From Clostridiales bacterium (GTDB lineage Bacteria; Bacillota; Clostridia; Oscillospirales; Oscillospiraceae): a stretch of 64,000 bases of DNA. Positions within the stretch are counted from its first letter, which is position 1. Every line of letters starts with the position of its first letter. The notes under the pieces were generated by a model, which saw only the letters and a program-made list of their open reading frames with translations, did not search any database and was not told the DNA's origin. The stretch lies in the NCBI GenBank assembly GCA_902362775.1, contig CABIXV010000005.1, positions 242,059 to 306,058 of the forward strand. Direction: 5' to 3'. A program made the position numbers and the translations under genes. Positions 7,929 through 15,305 of this stretch are shown piece after piece.

Positions 7929-8814
7929 TCCCACCACCTCCTTCCCGGTGGAGGCTCTGAAGCAGGGTCAAGAGAGCTTCCAGGTCCTGGTCATCATAGT
8001 ACTCCAGCTCGATCCGGCCCTTTTTTCCTTTGTGGGCGATCTTCACCTTCCGGCCCAGCCGGCCGGATAGGTCCTTTTCCAGATCTCCCAGGTAGAGGGA
8101 GAGGTCGGGGCCGACGGCCTTCGGCTTTTCATTACGCTCCTTTTGAAGAGCCTTGACCAGCGCTTCGGTCTGGCGCACAGAGAGCTGACCCTCCGCTACC
8201 CGCTGGGCCGCCTCCTTCTGAATGGCGGCGGTGGGGGCGCCTAGAATGGCTCGGGCGTGCCCGGCGGAAAGAATGCCCTCCTCCAGAAGCGCCAGCACCT
8301 CATCCGGCAGAGCCAGCAGGCGCAGAGTGTTGGCGATGGCGGGTCGGGACTTGCCCATCTGTTGAGCTACCTGCTCCTGGGTCAGACCATATTCATCCAT
8401 CAGGACCTGATAGCCTCGAGCCTCCTCGGCCGGATTCAGGTCCTCCCGTTGGAGGTTTTCAATCAGGCCCAGCTCCATGACCTTCCGGTCATCCGCCTCA
8501 ATAATGACGGCGGGCACCTCGGCCAGCCCGGCGGCCTTGGCCGCCCGCCACCGGCGTTCACCGGCGATAATCTGATAGTAGCCGGAGGACAGCCGCCGAA
8601 CCGTAAGGGGTTGAATAATGCCGTGGACTCGGATAGATTCAGTGAGATCGGCCAATGCCGCCTCGTCAAATCGCTTTCTAGGCTGGTTCAGTCCCGGCTC
8701 CACCTGGGAAATGGGCAGGGATACAGAGCCCTCGCCTTGGGGCTGGAGGTCCGGGTCGCCCAGCAGGGCGTTAAGACCACGGCCCAGCCCCAGTTCTTTG
8801 GTTCGTTTTGCCAT
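7921..8814 (-). CDS. parB: chromosome-partitioning protein ParB
   Basis: This 297-residue CTP-dependent clamp binds parS and spreads on origin DNA. It has a GLGRGLNALLG N terminus (which stimulates ParA), a ParB/Srx domain with GERRWRAA at residues 85-93, a helix-turn-helix domain (KSRPAIANTLRLL), the parS-reading segment SAGHARAILG, and a C-terminal dimer domain. An AAAGGAG site precedes the ATG. It follows parA by 120 bp and overlaps the next orf. Two parS sites lie within 2 kb. Confidence 0.97.
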   Translation of the reverse strand: MAKRTKELGLGRGLNALLGDPDLQPQGEGSVSLPISQVEPGLNQPRKRFDEAALADLTESIRVHGIIQPLTVRRLSSGYYQIIAGERRWRAAKAAGLAEVPAVIIEADDRKVMELGLIENLQREDLNPAEEARGYQVLMDEYGLTQEQVAQQMGKSRPAIANTLRLLALPDEVLALLEEGILSAGHARAILGAPTAAIQKEAAQRVAEGQLSVRQTEALVKALQKERNEKPKAVGPDLSLYLGDLEKDLSGRLGRKVKIAHKGKKGRIELEYYDDQDLEALLTLLQSLHREGGGGNG

Positions 8815-8934
8815 AATAAACTCCTTTTCCAGAGTAAAACATCGGGTGCGGAGAGGAACGATATTGATTCATAAGAGCCGGACGACCACACAGCAGAACC
8901 TCGAAAGCTCCGCTTTCCGTACTCTTTTATAAGG

Positions 8935-9690
8935 TTAGCGCTTGGACGCGATCTCATCCGCCAACAGGCGGTAGGCCTCCGCGCCCCGAGAATAGGGATC
9001 ATAGGCGGATATGGGTCTGCCGTGGCTGGGTGCCTCGGAGAGGCGGACGTTCCGAGGGATGACGGTGGCGTATACCTGGCCAGGGAAGTGGCGCTTGACC
9101 TCCTCCGCTACCTGAAGGGAGAGGTTGGTACGGCTGTCGAACATGGTGAGCAGAACCCCCTCCAGAGAGAGGGCGGGATTCAATCCCCGCTTGACTAACC
9201 GCACTGTGGCCAAGAGGTCGCTAAGCCCCTCCAGGGCATAGTATTCGCATTGGACCGGGACCAACAGGGAGCCAGCGGCACACAGGGCGTTGACAGTAAG
9301 CAGCTCTAGAGAAGGGGGACAGTCGATAAATATATAGTCATAGTCCCCGGACAGGGCGTCCAGGGCGGTTTTCAACAGTCTCTCCCGGTTGTCGATGGCG
9401 ATCATCTCAATGCCCGCTCCGGCCAGCGCCTTGTTAGAGGGGAGAACATCGCCATATCTGGTCCGGACCACTGCTTTGGCCGGCTCGGCCCCATTGATCA
9501 GCACATCGTAGATGTTGGGAGAAGCGGTATTCTTATCTACACCCATGCCGGAGGTAGAGTTGGCCTGGGGATCGAAGTCGCATAGCAGTACCCGCTTGCC
9601 CAGGTCATGGAGGGCGGCGGACAAGTTGACAGCGGTGGTCGTCTTGCCTACTCCACCCTTTTGATTGACGACAGCGATGATCTTGGCCAT
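8935..9690 (-). CDS. parA: chromosome-partitioning ATPase ParA/Soj
   Basis: This 251-residue ATPase works with ParB to separate origins and, in Bacillus, also controls DnaA. It carries the deviant Walker A motif QKGGVGKTT (residues 10-18), DFDPQANSTSG, and IDCPPSLELLTVNAL. I chose the start at 9690 (MAKIIAVVNQ) because it has AAGGAGG upstream and matches the family start. The frame extends further only through the promoter region. A strong promoter is at 9745-9773. Confidence 0.97.
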   Translation of the reverse strand: MAKIIAVVNQKGGVGKTTTAVNLSAALHDLGKRVLLCDFDPQANSTSGMGVDKNTASPNIYDVLINGAEPAKAVVRTRYGDVLPSNKALAGAGIEMIAIDNRERLLKTALDALSGDYDYIFIDCPPSLELLTVNALCAAGSLLVPVQCEYYALEGLSDLLATVRLVKRGLNPALSLEGVLLTMFDSRTNLSLQVAEEVKRHFPGQVYATVIPRNVRLSEAPSHGRPISAYDPYSRGAEAYRLLADEIASKR

Positions 9691-9744
9691 GTGCGCCTCC
9701 TTAGCAGCGATGAAAATGCCCCCGAAGGGGCGGTACAGCATCTT

Positions 9745-9773
9745 ATTATATCAATCGGGCACCGGGATTTCAA
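9745..9773 (-). promoter_or_regulatory. sigma-A promoter of parAB operon
   Basis: On the minus strand, TTGAAA and TATAAT are separated by exactly 17 bp. The parA leader then has a GCCCC-TTCG-GGGGC hairpin (9717-9730). The promoter sits 51 bp from the perfect parS site, so ParB spreading could affect it. Confidence 0.85.
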
Positions 9774-9823
9774 CTGCTTTTCCGCTTTTTCTCTGTCCTT
9801 TCCCACAAAAAATGAGTGCCTAA

Positions 9824-9839
9824 TGTTTCACGTGAAACA
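9824..9839. promoter_or_regulatory. parS site (16/16 match)
   Basis: TGTTTCACGTGAAACA is an exact match to the consensus parS palindrome. It lies in the noc-parA gap, between the noc terminator and the parA promoter. Confidence 0.97.
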
Positions 9840-9857
9840 TCAGGGCCATCTGGGCGC

Positions 9858-9894
9858 AAAAACCCCGTGGGCTCAGGATCAAAAGCCCACGGGG
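9858..9894 (-). terminator. terminator of noc
   Basis: On the minus strand, the perfect 11-bp stem CCCCGTGGGCT/AGCCCACGGGG is followed by TTTTT. It lies 18 bp after the noc stop and separates noc from the parAB transcript. Confidence 0.9.
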
Positions 9895-9912
9895 CAAAAA
9901 GGGGGGAGGGCG

Positions 9913-10722
9913 TCATGTGGCCCTTCGGGGAATGTGAATGGTAAGTAAAATCTCCTCGTCGGTGTCCTCTCTGCGGCAACAGGCGTTGACGCCGGCAGAG
10001 CGCATCAGATCCAGACTGCGGCTGATGGTATTTAAAAACAGCCGGACATCCTTGACGATAAACGTGGGTTTCTTTTTAGGGCCGGAGGAGGGAGAGGAGA
10101 GCATGGCCTCCACCATACTCTCTGTCTGGGCCACGGTCAGGGAACGCTCGGTCACCTGCCGCGCCGCTTCCCGCTGCTGGGCCGGGTCCTCCAGCCGGAG
10201 CAGGGCGCGAGCGTGACGCTCGGTGCATCCACCTTCCCGCAGGATTGTGAGGACCGCCGGGTCCAGCTTCAGCAGCCGGAGCTTATTGGCCACAGCGGAC
10301 TGGCTCTTACCCAAACGCCGGGCGGCTTCATCCTGGGAGATGTGATAGGTGTCAATGAGTTTACGCAGGGCGAGAGCCTCCTCCCAAAAATCCAGGTCAC
10401 GCCGCTGGAGATTCTCCACCAGGGCCAGCAGGGAGGAGGACTGACCGTCTGTCTGGATGGATAGGCAGGGCACTTCCCGCAGACCGGCTAGCTTGGCCGC
10501 ACGCAGCCTCCGCTCGCCAGCCACCAGCTCCCAGCCGCCCTCCCGGCGGCGCACAGTAAGTGGCTGTAAAATACCCATAGACTGGATGGAGTCAGCCAGT
10601 TCCTCTAGTTCGGGTTGGGAAAACAACGTGCGGGGCTGGTCAGGATTGGGGAGGATTGAGTCCACAGGGAGGAATAGGACACGCCCGCTGTCGAATATAC
10701 CTTTTTTGGGCAGCAGCCGCAT
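9913..10722 (-). CDS. noc: nucleoid occlusion protein Noc
   Basis: This 269-residue ParB-family CTPase is placed with Noc rather than ParB by its DNA-reading segment TERHARALLRL (about residues 167-177) and its location beside parA. Noc blocks division over the chromosome. The ParB-like domain has LPNPDQPR and GERRLRAAK (69-77), then a helix-turn-helix (KSQSAVANKLRLLKL) and a C-terminal dimer domain. The N terminus MRLLPKKGIFDSGRVLF is short and only weakly amphipathic. It forms its own unit, with a terminator directly downstream. Confidence 0.93.
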   Translation of the reverse strand: MRLLPKKGIFDSGRVLFLPVDSILPNPDQPRTLFSQPELEELADSIQSMGILQPLTVRRREGGWELVAGERRLRAAKLAGLREVPCLSIQTDGQSSSLLALVENLQRRDLDFWEEALALRKLIDTYHISQDEAARRLGKSQSAVANKLRLLKLDPAVLTILREGGCTERHARALLRLEDPAQQREAARQVTERSLTVAQTESMVEAMLSSPSSGPKKKPTFIVKDVRLFLNTISRSLDLMRSAGVNACCRREDTDEEILLTIHIPRRAT

Positions 10723-10755
10723 GATAGGTACCGCCTTTCTGTCAAGTTCTCACAC

Positions 10756-10776
10756 CCATATTCTACCAAAATATGG
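10756..10776. repeat. inverted repeat upstream of noc
   Basis: The perfect 7-bp arms CCATATT and AATATGG are separated by 7 bp. The repeat lies 33 bp before the noc start codon and could be an operator or a leader hairpin. No clear sigma-A promoter was found with it. Confidence 0.4.
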
Positions 10777-11115
10777 TAAATAATAGGTCGAAAACACAGA
10801 GGGGCAGAAAAAAATCCGTAAAAATTTCAGAGGGAGGGTCAAAGGCTGACTGAATAGATAAAAAATGAATGATTGATATGGGAAACTTGCACAATTATAA
10901 AAGGAGAGGAAGAGAATGACTTGTAAATTCAAAGCGAGGTGTATATAATGGAAGCAGAACAAAAAGTGCTGTAAAAAGCGGGGATGAGGGAAATAAGAGG
11001 AAGGAGAGAGGGAGAGGGCCGGGTCCAATGCCGTTGCATGCATGATTACGGCCGTTTTATTTCTGGAAAATCCTTGCGAAAGTATAAGGGAAGATAGGGA
11101 AGGAGAAGGAGAATT
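10777..11115. other. AT-rich intergenic region, no gene seen
   Basis: The gap between noc and the divergent symporter has no credible coding frame. A possible plus-strand promoter is TATAAT at 10942-10947 with TTGTAA at 10921-10926, though the 15-bp spacing is short. GGAGAAGGAG at 11100-11109 is the ribosome site for the symporter. Confidence 0.5.
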
Positions 11116-12360
11116 ATGAAAACAAAAAAACTGCCTCTTGCCTTTTGGATCTTTGTCGGCTTAGTGGCTGGTATTGCCGCGGGCCTGATACTGATGGCGG
11201 TCCCTGACGGAGGGCAGATCGCCATTGGCTATATCAAGCCCTGGGGCGACATCTTTTTGAACCTGCTGAAATTTATTGTAGTGCCTATCGTCCTGTTTTC
11301 CATCGCTGCCGGAGTCATCTCGATGCAGGACATCAGCCGCGTGGGTTCGGTAGGTGGCAAGACAGTGGTATATTATATGTGTACCACAGCCTTTGCGGTG
11401 GTGCTGGCCCTAACGCTGGCCAGCGTGGCGAAGGGGGCCGGCCTCTTTACGACCTTGGAGACCAGCGGTCTGAGCTATGAACCCCCAGCGGGAAAAAGCA
11501 TTATGTCGGTCATTGTGGATATTTTCCCCGCCAACCCAATCACGCCGCTGGCCAATGCCTCTATGCTCCAGGTTATCGTCATTTCTTTGCTGTTGGGCTT
11601 CGGTATCCTGCTGGCCGGAGAGAAGGGGCTGGTGGCCGCCCAGATTGTGGACAGTTTCAATGAGGTGTCCATGAAGATTATGGACCTGATTATCAAGTTG
11701 TCTCCCGTCGGTGTAGCCTGCCTGATCTGTCCGGTCATCGTGGAAAACGGCCCGGAGATCTTAGCATCCCTAGTGGCGGTGCTGCTGGTGGCCTATGTGG
11801 GGTATATCCTCCATGCCGTCCTGGTCTATTCCCTAACCGTGGGTACCTTGGGGGGAGTGTCCCCTCTCAAATTCTTTGCTTACATGGCCCCGGCTATGAT
11901 GATGGCCTTTTCCTCCGCGTCTTCAGTAGGGACGCTGCCCTTTACGCTGGAGTGTTCCGAGCGGCTGGGGGCCCGGCGTGAGGTGGCCTCCTTTGTCCTG
12001 CCCCTGGGGGCCACCATCAATATGGACGGTACTGCCATCTACCAGGGCGTCTGTGCCATCTTTATCGCCACGGCCTTCGGCATTGATTTGAGCCTGGGAC
12101 AAATGGTCACCATAGTGCTCACCGCTACCCTCGCCTCTATCGGTACCGCCGGCGTACCAGGGGCGGGCATGGTCATGCTGGCCATGGTTCTTCAAAGCGT
12201 CAATATCCCCATCGAAGGTATCGCTCTGGTGGCCGGGATCGACCGGATCTTCGATATGGGCCGTACTACAGTGAACATCACTGGCGATGCCGCTTGTGCG
12301 GTCATCGTGTCCAAGATGGAGGACCGTAAGACTGCCAAGACGCAGGGCGCGGTCCGCTGA
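11116..12360 (+). CDS. dicarboxylate/amino acid:cation symporter (DAACS family)
   Basis: This 414-residue inner-membrane symporter belongs to the GltP/DctA family and takes up acidic amino acids or C4-dicarboxylates with Na+ or H+. It has the serine-rich hairpin 1 (SSASSVGTLP), the TM7 motif NMDGTAIYQ, hairpin 2 (GTAGVPGAG) and TM8 (DMGRTTVNITGDAA). Residues equivalent to GltPh Asp394, Arg397, Asn401 and Asp405 are Asp380, Arg383, Asn387 and Asp391. The arginine supports an acidic substrate. Whether it takes glutamate/aspartate or succinate/malate cannot be told. It is a single gene with a terminator 73 bp downstream. Confidence 0.93.
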   Translation: MKTKKLPLAFWIFVGLVAGIAAGLILMAVPDGGQIAIGYIKPWGDIFLNLLKFIVVPIVLFSIAAGVISMQDISRVGSVGGKTVVYYMCTTAFAVVLALTLASVAKGAGLFTTLETSGLSYEPPAGKSIMSVIVDIFPANPITPLANASMLQVIVISLLLGFGILLAGEKGLVAAQIVDSFNEVSMKIMDLIIKLSPVGVACLICPVIVENGPEILASLVAVLLVAYVGYILHAVLVYSLTVGTLGGVSPLKFFAYMAPAMMMAFSSASSVGTLPFTLECSERLGARREVASFVLPLGATINMDGTAIYQGVCAIFIATAFGIDLSLGQMVTIVLTATLASIGTAGVPGAGMVMLAMVLQSVNIPIEGIALVAGIDRIFDMGRTTVNITGDAACAVIVSKMEDRKTAKTQGAVR

Positions 12361-12432
12361 TTTTCTCCGCGTTGTGCCTGGAGAGGCGGTGAGGGCCGCC
12401 CAATCCACAAAGCTGGCGCGCCAATGGAACAA

Positions 12433-12476
12433 TAAGAGGGAGCCCCTCCTTTGGGAGAGGCTCCCTCTTACTTTTT
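12433..12476 (+). terminator. terminator after symporter
   Basis: The stem TAAGAGGGAGCC/GGCTCCCTCTTA is perfect over 12 bp and is followed by CTTTTT. Confidence 0.92.
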
Positions 12477-12583
12477 AAACACGCCGGAAAAGAATTTGAT
12501 TTTTATTTAAATAATAATTATATTATTTTATAATAGAATTAAGCAATAAAAATATTTATTTAGAAAAAACTTATTTAATTATA

Positions 12584-12611
12584 TAGACAAATTAGAAAAG
12601 AGATATATAAT
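12584..12611 (+). promoter_or_regulatory. sigma-A promoter of gap
   Basis: TAGACA and TATAAT are separated by 16 bp within the AT island. The predicted transcript start is near 12618. Confidence 0.55.
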
Positions 12612-12618
12612 GAAAGCT

Positions 12619-12643
12619 ATACTAAATATATATTTTTTAGTAT
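12619..12643. repeat. inverted repeat at predicted gap transcript start
   Basis: The perfect arms ATACTAAA and TTTAGTAT are separated by 9 bp. The repeat begins at the predicted transcription start, so it is a candidate operator or leader hairpin. Confidence 0.45.
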
Positions 12644-12675
12644 TTATTGAAAAGTAAAATGGAGGATGATGTAAA

Positions 12676-13695
12676 ATGGGTATTCCAGTTGGGATCAATG
12701 GATTCGGACGGATTGGAAGGGTTGTACTCCGAATCATCTTGGAGCGAGGGGACGGCTTTGACCTGCGCGGCATCAATTTGCGTAAGGCTGACCTGGACTA
12801 CATGGAGTACATGGTGAAGTATGATTCAGTGTTTCACACCTTTCAGGGGACGGTGGAGCATGATGGCCGCGACCTGATCGTAAACGGACACAGGATCCGG
12901 GTATTCAGTCAGAGCGACGCGGGGCAGATCCCATGGAGCGAGTGCGGCGCACAGTACATCGTAGAATCCACCGGGGCCTTTAACTCCCAAGAGCTGGCCT
13001 CCCTCCATTTTCAGGGCGGGGCAAAAAAAGTGGTCATTACCGCTCCGGCCAAAGATGAAATGACACCCACCTTTGTCATGGGCGTCAACCACTGGAATTA
13101 TAGCGCGGATATGGATGTAGTATCCAACGCCTCCTGCACGACAAATTGTCTGGCGCCTCTGACTAAGGTCATCCAGGACAATTTTGGGATAGAGCAGGCC
13201 CTTATGTCTACCATCCATGCCTCTACAGCCAAGCAGAAGGCGGTAGACGCCAGAGCGGGGCGTGATTGGAGGACAGGCCGCTCTGTCATTGGCAACATCA
13301 TTCCCTCCACGACCGGGGCGGCCAAGGCGGTGGGCCTGGTCATTCCGGAGCTGAAGGGCAAAATGACCGGGATGTCCTTCCGTGTCCCGACCAATGATGT
13401 ATCCGTGGTGGACCTGACCGCCCGCCTGGTGACACCCACCACCTATGAGGATATATGCCATGCTGTCCATGTGGCCGCCCAGGGCCCCATGAAGGGAATC
13501 CTATCCTATACCAGAGATCAGATCGTGTCCTCCGATATCATTGGCAATCCCCACACCTCCATTTTGGACGAAACCGCGGGTATCATGCTGGATGACCGCT
13601 TTGTCAAGCTGATCGCTTGGTATGATAACGAGTGGGGGTACTCCAATAAAGTGCTGGACCTGATTTCCCATATGTACCGCGTGGACCGTTCCTAA
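12676..13695 (+). CDS. gap: glyceraldehyde-3-phosphate dehydrogenase, atypical cofactor loop
   Basis: The 339-residue enzyme has the GINGFGRIGR Rossmann start, the catalytic motif SNASCTTNC (Cys154) and the paired histidine (His181 in STIHASTAKQK). It oxidises glyceraldehyde-3-phosphate to 1,3-bisphosphoglycerate. Two sites are unusual. The second beta strand ends in INLRKAD, where NAD-specific enzymes have ND; the Asp that holds the NAD ribose is replaced by Leu35 and followed by Arg and Lys. The following KYDSVHG is KYDSVFH. This suggests NADP use or relaxed specificity. It is monocistronic and has its own promoter and terminator. Confidence 0.93.
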   Translation: MGIPVGINGFGRIGRVVLRIILERGDGFDLRGINLRKADLDYMEYMVKYDSVFHTFQGTVEHDGRDLIVNGHRIRVFSQSDAGQIPWSECGAQYIVESTGAFNSQELASLHFQGGAKKVVITAPAKDEMTPTFVMGVNHWNYSADMDVVSNASCTTNCLAPLTKVIQDNFGIEQALMSTIHASTAKQKAVDARAGRDWRTGRSVIGNIIPSTTGAAKAVGLVIPELKGKMTGMSFRVPTNDVSVVDLTARLVTPTTYEDICHAVHVAAQGPMKGILSYTRDQIVSSDIIGNPHTSILDETAGIMLDDRFVKLIAWYDNEWGYSNKVLDLISHMYRVDRS

Positions 13696-13700
13696 AAGGA

Positions 13701-13738
13701 GAGCCGTCTGCCGGGAAACCAGCAGGCGGCTCTTTTTT
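13701..13738 (+). terminator. terminator between gap and convergent orf
   Basis: The stem GAGCCGTCTGC/GCAGGCGGCTC (one G:U) is followed by TTTTTTG. It may serve both convergent genes, since the minus-strand orf ends 4 bp beyond. Confidence 0.88.
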
Positions 13739-13741
13739 GTT

Positions 13742-14218
13742 TTACTCGTCAGCGGTCGTTCTGGTACGCCAGGCGATCTCAGATTCCAAGTCGCTTTTCA
13801 GCTTGTTGTTCTCCGCCACCAGATCGTCGTAGTGCCGGCTTTGGACATAGTATTTGACAAACTCAAAAGTGGCCTCCTGGAATTCCTCCTCGCTATAAGA
13901 GGGGAGGAGGGAGCCGTTGACCCGCTTCAGGCCCTGGACGGAAATGAGGACCAGACGGCGGTTCTTTTCAGACAGGCGGGCCAGCTTCAGGGTGTCAGGA
14001 ATCTCCAGACCCAGGCCGTAGGCCTCGTTCACCAGTTCCAGTAGCCGGCGCTGTTCCGGCTTGGCCGATACGATGACCCCGTATTTTTGGAATAGGTCCT
14101 TTAGATAATCTACCGATACCAGTTCTCTGGTAATGGTCCCTTTGCCAATGCCGGAGAACATTGTATTTGACAGGGAAAAGCTGACATAAACCTCATTTCC
14201 AGTTTTCGGATAACCCAT
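13742..14218 (-). CDS. conserved-looking cytosolic protein, unknown function
   Basis: The 158-residue soluble protein starts with MGYPKTGNEVYVSFSLSNTM and has a predicted alpha/beta N-terminal part. A helical middle carries LEIPDTLKLARLSEKNRRLV, and the acidic C terminus has a short coiled coil (NNKLKSDLESEIAW). There is no signal peptide or membrane segment. It is a single gene with an excellent promoter (14281-14309) and an AGGAGG site, so it is probably well expressed. I do not recognise the family. Confidence 0.8.
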   Translation of the reverse strand: MGYPKTGNEVYVSFSLSNTMFSGIGKGTITRELVSVDYLKDLFQKYGVIVSAKPEQRRLLELVNEAYGLGLEIPDTLKLARLSEKNRRLVLISVQGLKRVNGSLLPSYSEEEFQEATFEFVKYYVQSRHYDDLVAENNKLKSDLESEIAWRTRTTADE

Positions 14219-14280
14219 GGACGTTTCCTCCTATACTTTAAATAAAATAGACTGGGGTGAAAGGGGCTGTGTATAGTTTT

Positions 14281-14309
14281 ATTATAGTTCAGGTTGCATT
14301 AAATATCAA
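14281..14309 (-). promoter_or_regulatory. sigma-A promoter of orf158
   Basis: TTGATA and TATAAT are separated by exactly 17 bp on the minus strand, 63 bp upstream of the orf158 start. Confidence 0.8.
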
Positions 14310-14544
14310 GAAGATTCTAAAAAAAATTGTGCAGGATTACCGACTGAAAAAAGATGCTGCACTTGGTCACGTCGGCTGGAACTTTGTCAGCCTGTATTTC
14401 AAGCGGTACCGTATTGCCCCGTTTTCTCCTGTGGAACGGGACGGTCGGGGCAAAAGAAGGCGTGGTTGGTGAAAAAGGACGAAAGCTGGGGAGAAACAGA
14501 GAAAAAATTGTGGAAGGCGCAAGAGAAAAAATTTAAAAAAGGGA
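14310..14544. other. intergenic region, no gene seen
   Basis: Between the orf158 promoter and the xpt promoter I see no supported gene. A 71-codon plus-strand frame crosses it, but it has no ribosome site and odd composition. No purine riboswitch core was found here. Confidence 0.5.
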
Positions 14545-14573
14545 TTGCAGGGGACGAAAATTTTTTGTAGAAT
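14545..14573 (+). promoter_or_regulatory. sigma-A promoter of xpt operon
   Basis: TTGCAG and TAGAAT are separated by 17 bp. The predicted start is near 14580, which gives a leader of about 70 nt that contains a hairpin. Confidence 0.75.
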
Positions 14574-14594
14574 GAATGTATATCAAGAAGTAGC

Positions 14595-14624
14595 GTGGCC
14601 CGTATTTTCGGGCCACTGTCATTT
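14595..14624 (+). promoter_or_regulatory. leader hairpin of xpt (possible attenuator)
   Basis: The perfect 8-bp stem GTGGCCCG/CGGGCCAC has a TATTTT loop and is followed by TGTCATTTT. It is terminator-like but has a broken T-run. It lies between the promoter and the xpt start and may attenuate or stabilise the transcript. It does not match the purine riboswitch. Confidence 0.45.
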
Positions 14625-14648
14625 TCGAGGAAAGGACGGGGACTGGAA

Positions 14649-15224
14649 ATGGAGCTTCTCAAGCAGCGGATCCGTCAGGACGGGATCGTGAAGGGGAACG
14701 ATGTGCTGAAGGTGGACAGTTTTCTGAACCATCAGATGGATATTGCCCTTTTTGAGGAGATCGGCAAAGAATTCCAGCGCCGGTTCGCCAACTGCGGCGT
14801 GAACAAGATTTTGACCATCGAGGCCTCCGGCATCGGGATCGCTTGTATCACGGCGCAGTTTTTTCACTGTCCGGTGATTTTTGCCAAAAAGACCCAGACC
14901 AAAAATATTGACGGCGAGGTCTTTGCCACCCAGGTGGAGTCTTTTACTCACGGCCGGATCTATCAGGTCATCGTGTCCAAAAAGTTTCTAGGCCCCCAGG
15001 ACAAGGTGCTTATCGTTGACGACTTTTTGGCCAACGGTGCCGCCCTGGAGGGACTGATCGACATAGTGGCGCAGTCCGGGGCACAGCTGGCCGGGGCGGG
15101 GATCGTCATTGAAAAGGCGTTCCAGCCCGGTGGAGACCGGCTCCGCGCCCAGGGCGTGCGGGTGGAGTCCCTGGCCAGAGTCAAGGCTATGAGTGAGGAA
15201 AACGGTGTGGAGTTCGCGGATTAA
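14649..15224 (+). CDS. xpt: xanthine phosphoribosyltransferase
   Basis: The 191-residue enzyme makes XMP from xanthine and PRPP (purine salvage, cytoplasm). It has the family start MELLKQRIRQDGIVKGNDVLKVDSFLNHQ, the LTIEASGIGIA loop and the PRPP motif VLIVDDFLANG at residues 120-130. I placed the start at 14649 because this matches the family; the frame extends upstream only through the leader hairpin. An AAAGGA site lies upstream. It is followed by a BMP-type ABC importer, which suggests uptake and salvage of purine bases or nucleosides in one unit. Confidence 0.95.
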   Translation: MELLKQRIRQDGIVKGNDVLKVDSFLNHQMDIALFEEIGKEFQRRFANCGVNKILTIEASGIGIACITAQFFHCPVIFAKKTQTKNIDGEVFATQVESFTHGRIYQVIVSKKFLGPQDKVLIVDDFLANGAALEGLIDIVAQSGAQLAGAGIVIEKAFQPGGDRLRAQGVRVESLARVKAMSEENGVEFAD

Positions 15225-15305
15225 AGCCGGAGCCATCCGGTTTTAATATATGTACCATCCGAGGAATGAAAAGAGCAACCAAAAACTAAGGAGGATAACA
15301 CAACG

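Larger units (their letters stand above)
12481..12675. other. extreme AT-rich promoter island before gap
   Basis: About 195 bp, almost entirely A and T, stands out sharply from the GC-rich surroundings. It contains a promoter, an inverted repeat and the GGAGG ribosome site of gap, with no coding frame. Such a tract may bind nucleoid proteins, act as an UP element, or mark a recombination junction; the sequence does not decide. Confidence 0.6.

Noticed and set aside
10750..11043. 97-codon minus-strand frame in the noc-symporter gap
   Set aside because: It has no ribosome site, the composition is that of AT-rich non-coding DNA, and it overlaps the inverted repeat near noc.
14574..14648. Purine riboswitch before xpt
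   Set aside because: The conserved core (TATA...GTTTCTAC...CCGTAAA) is not present; there is only a simple hairpin.
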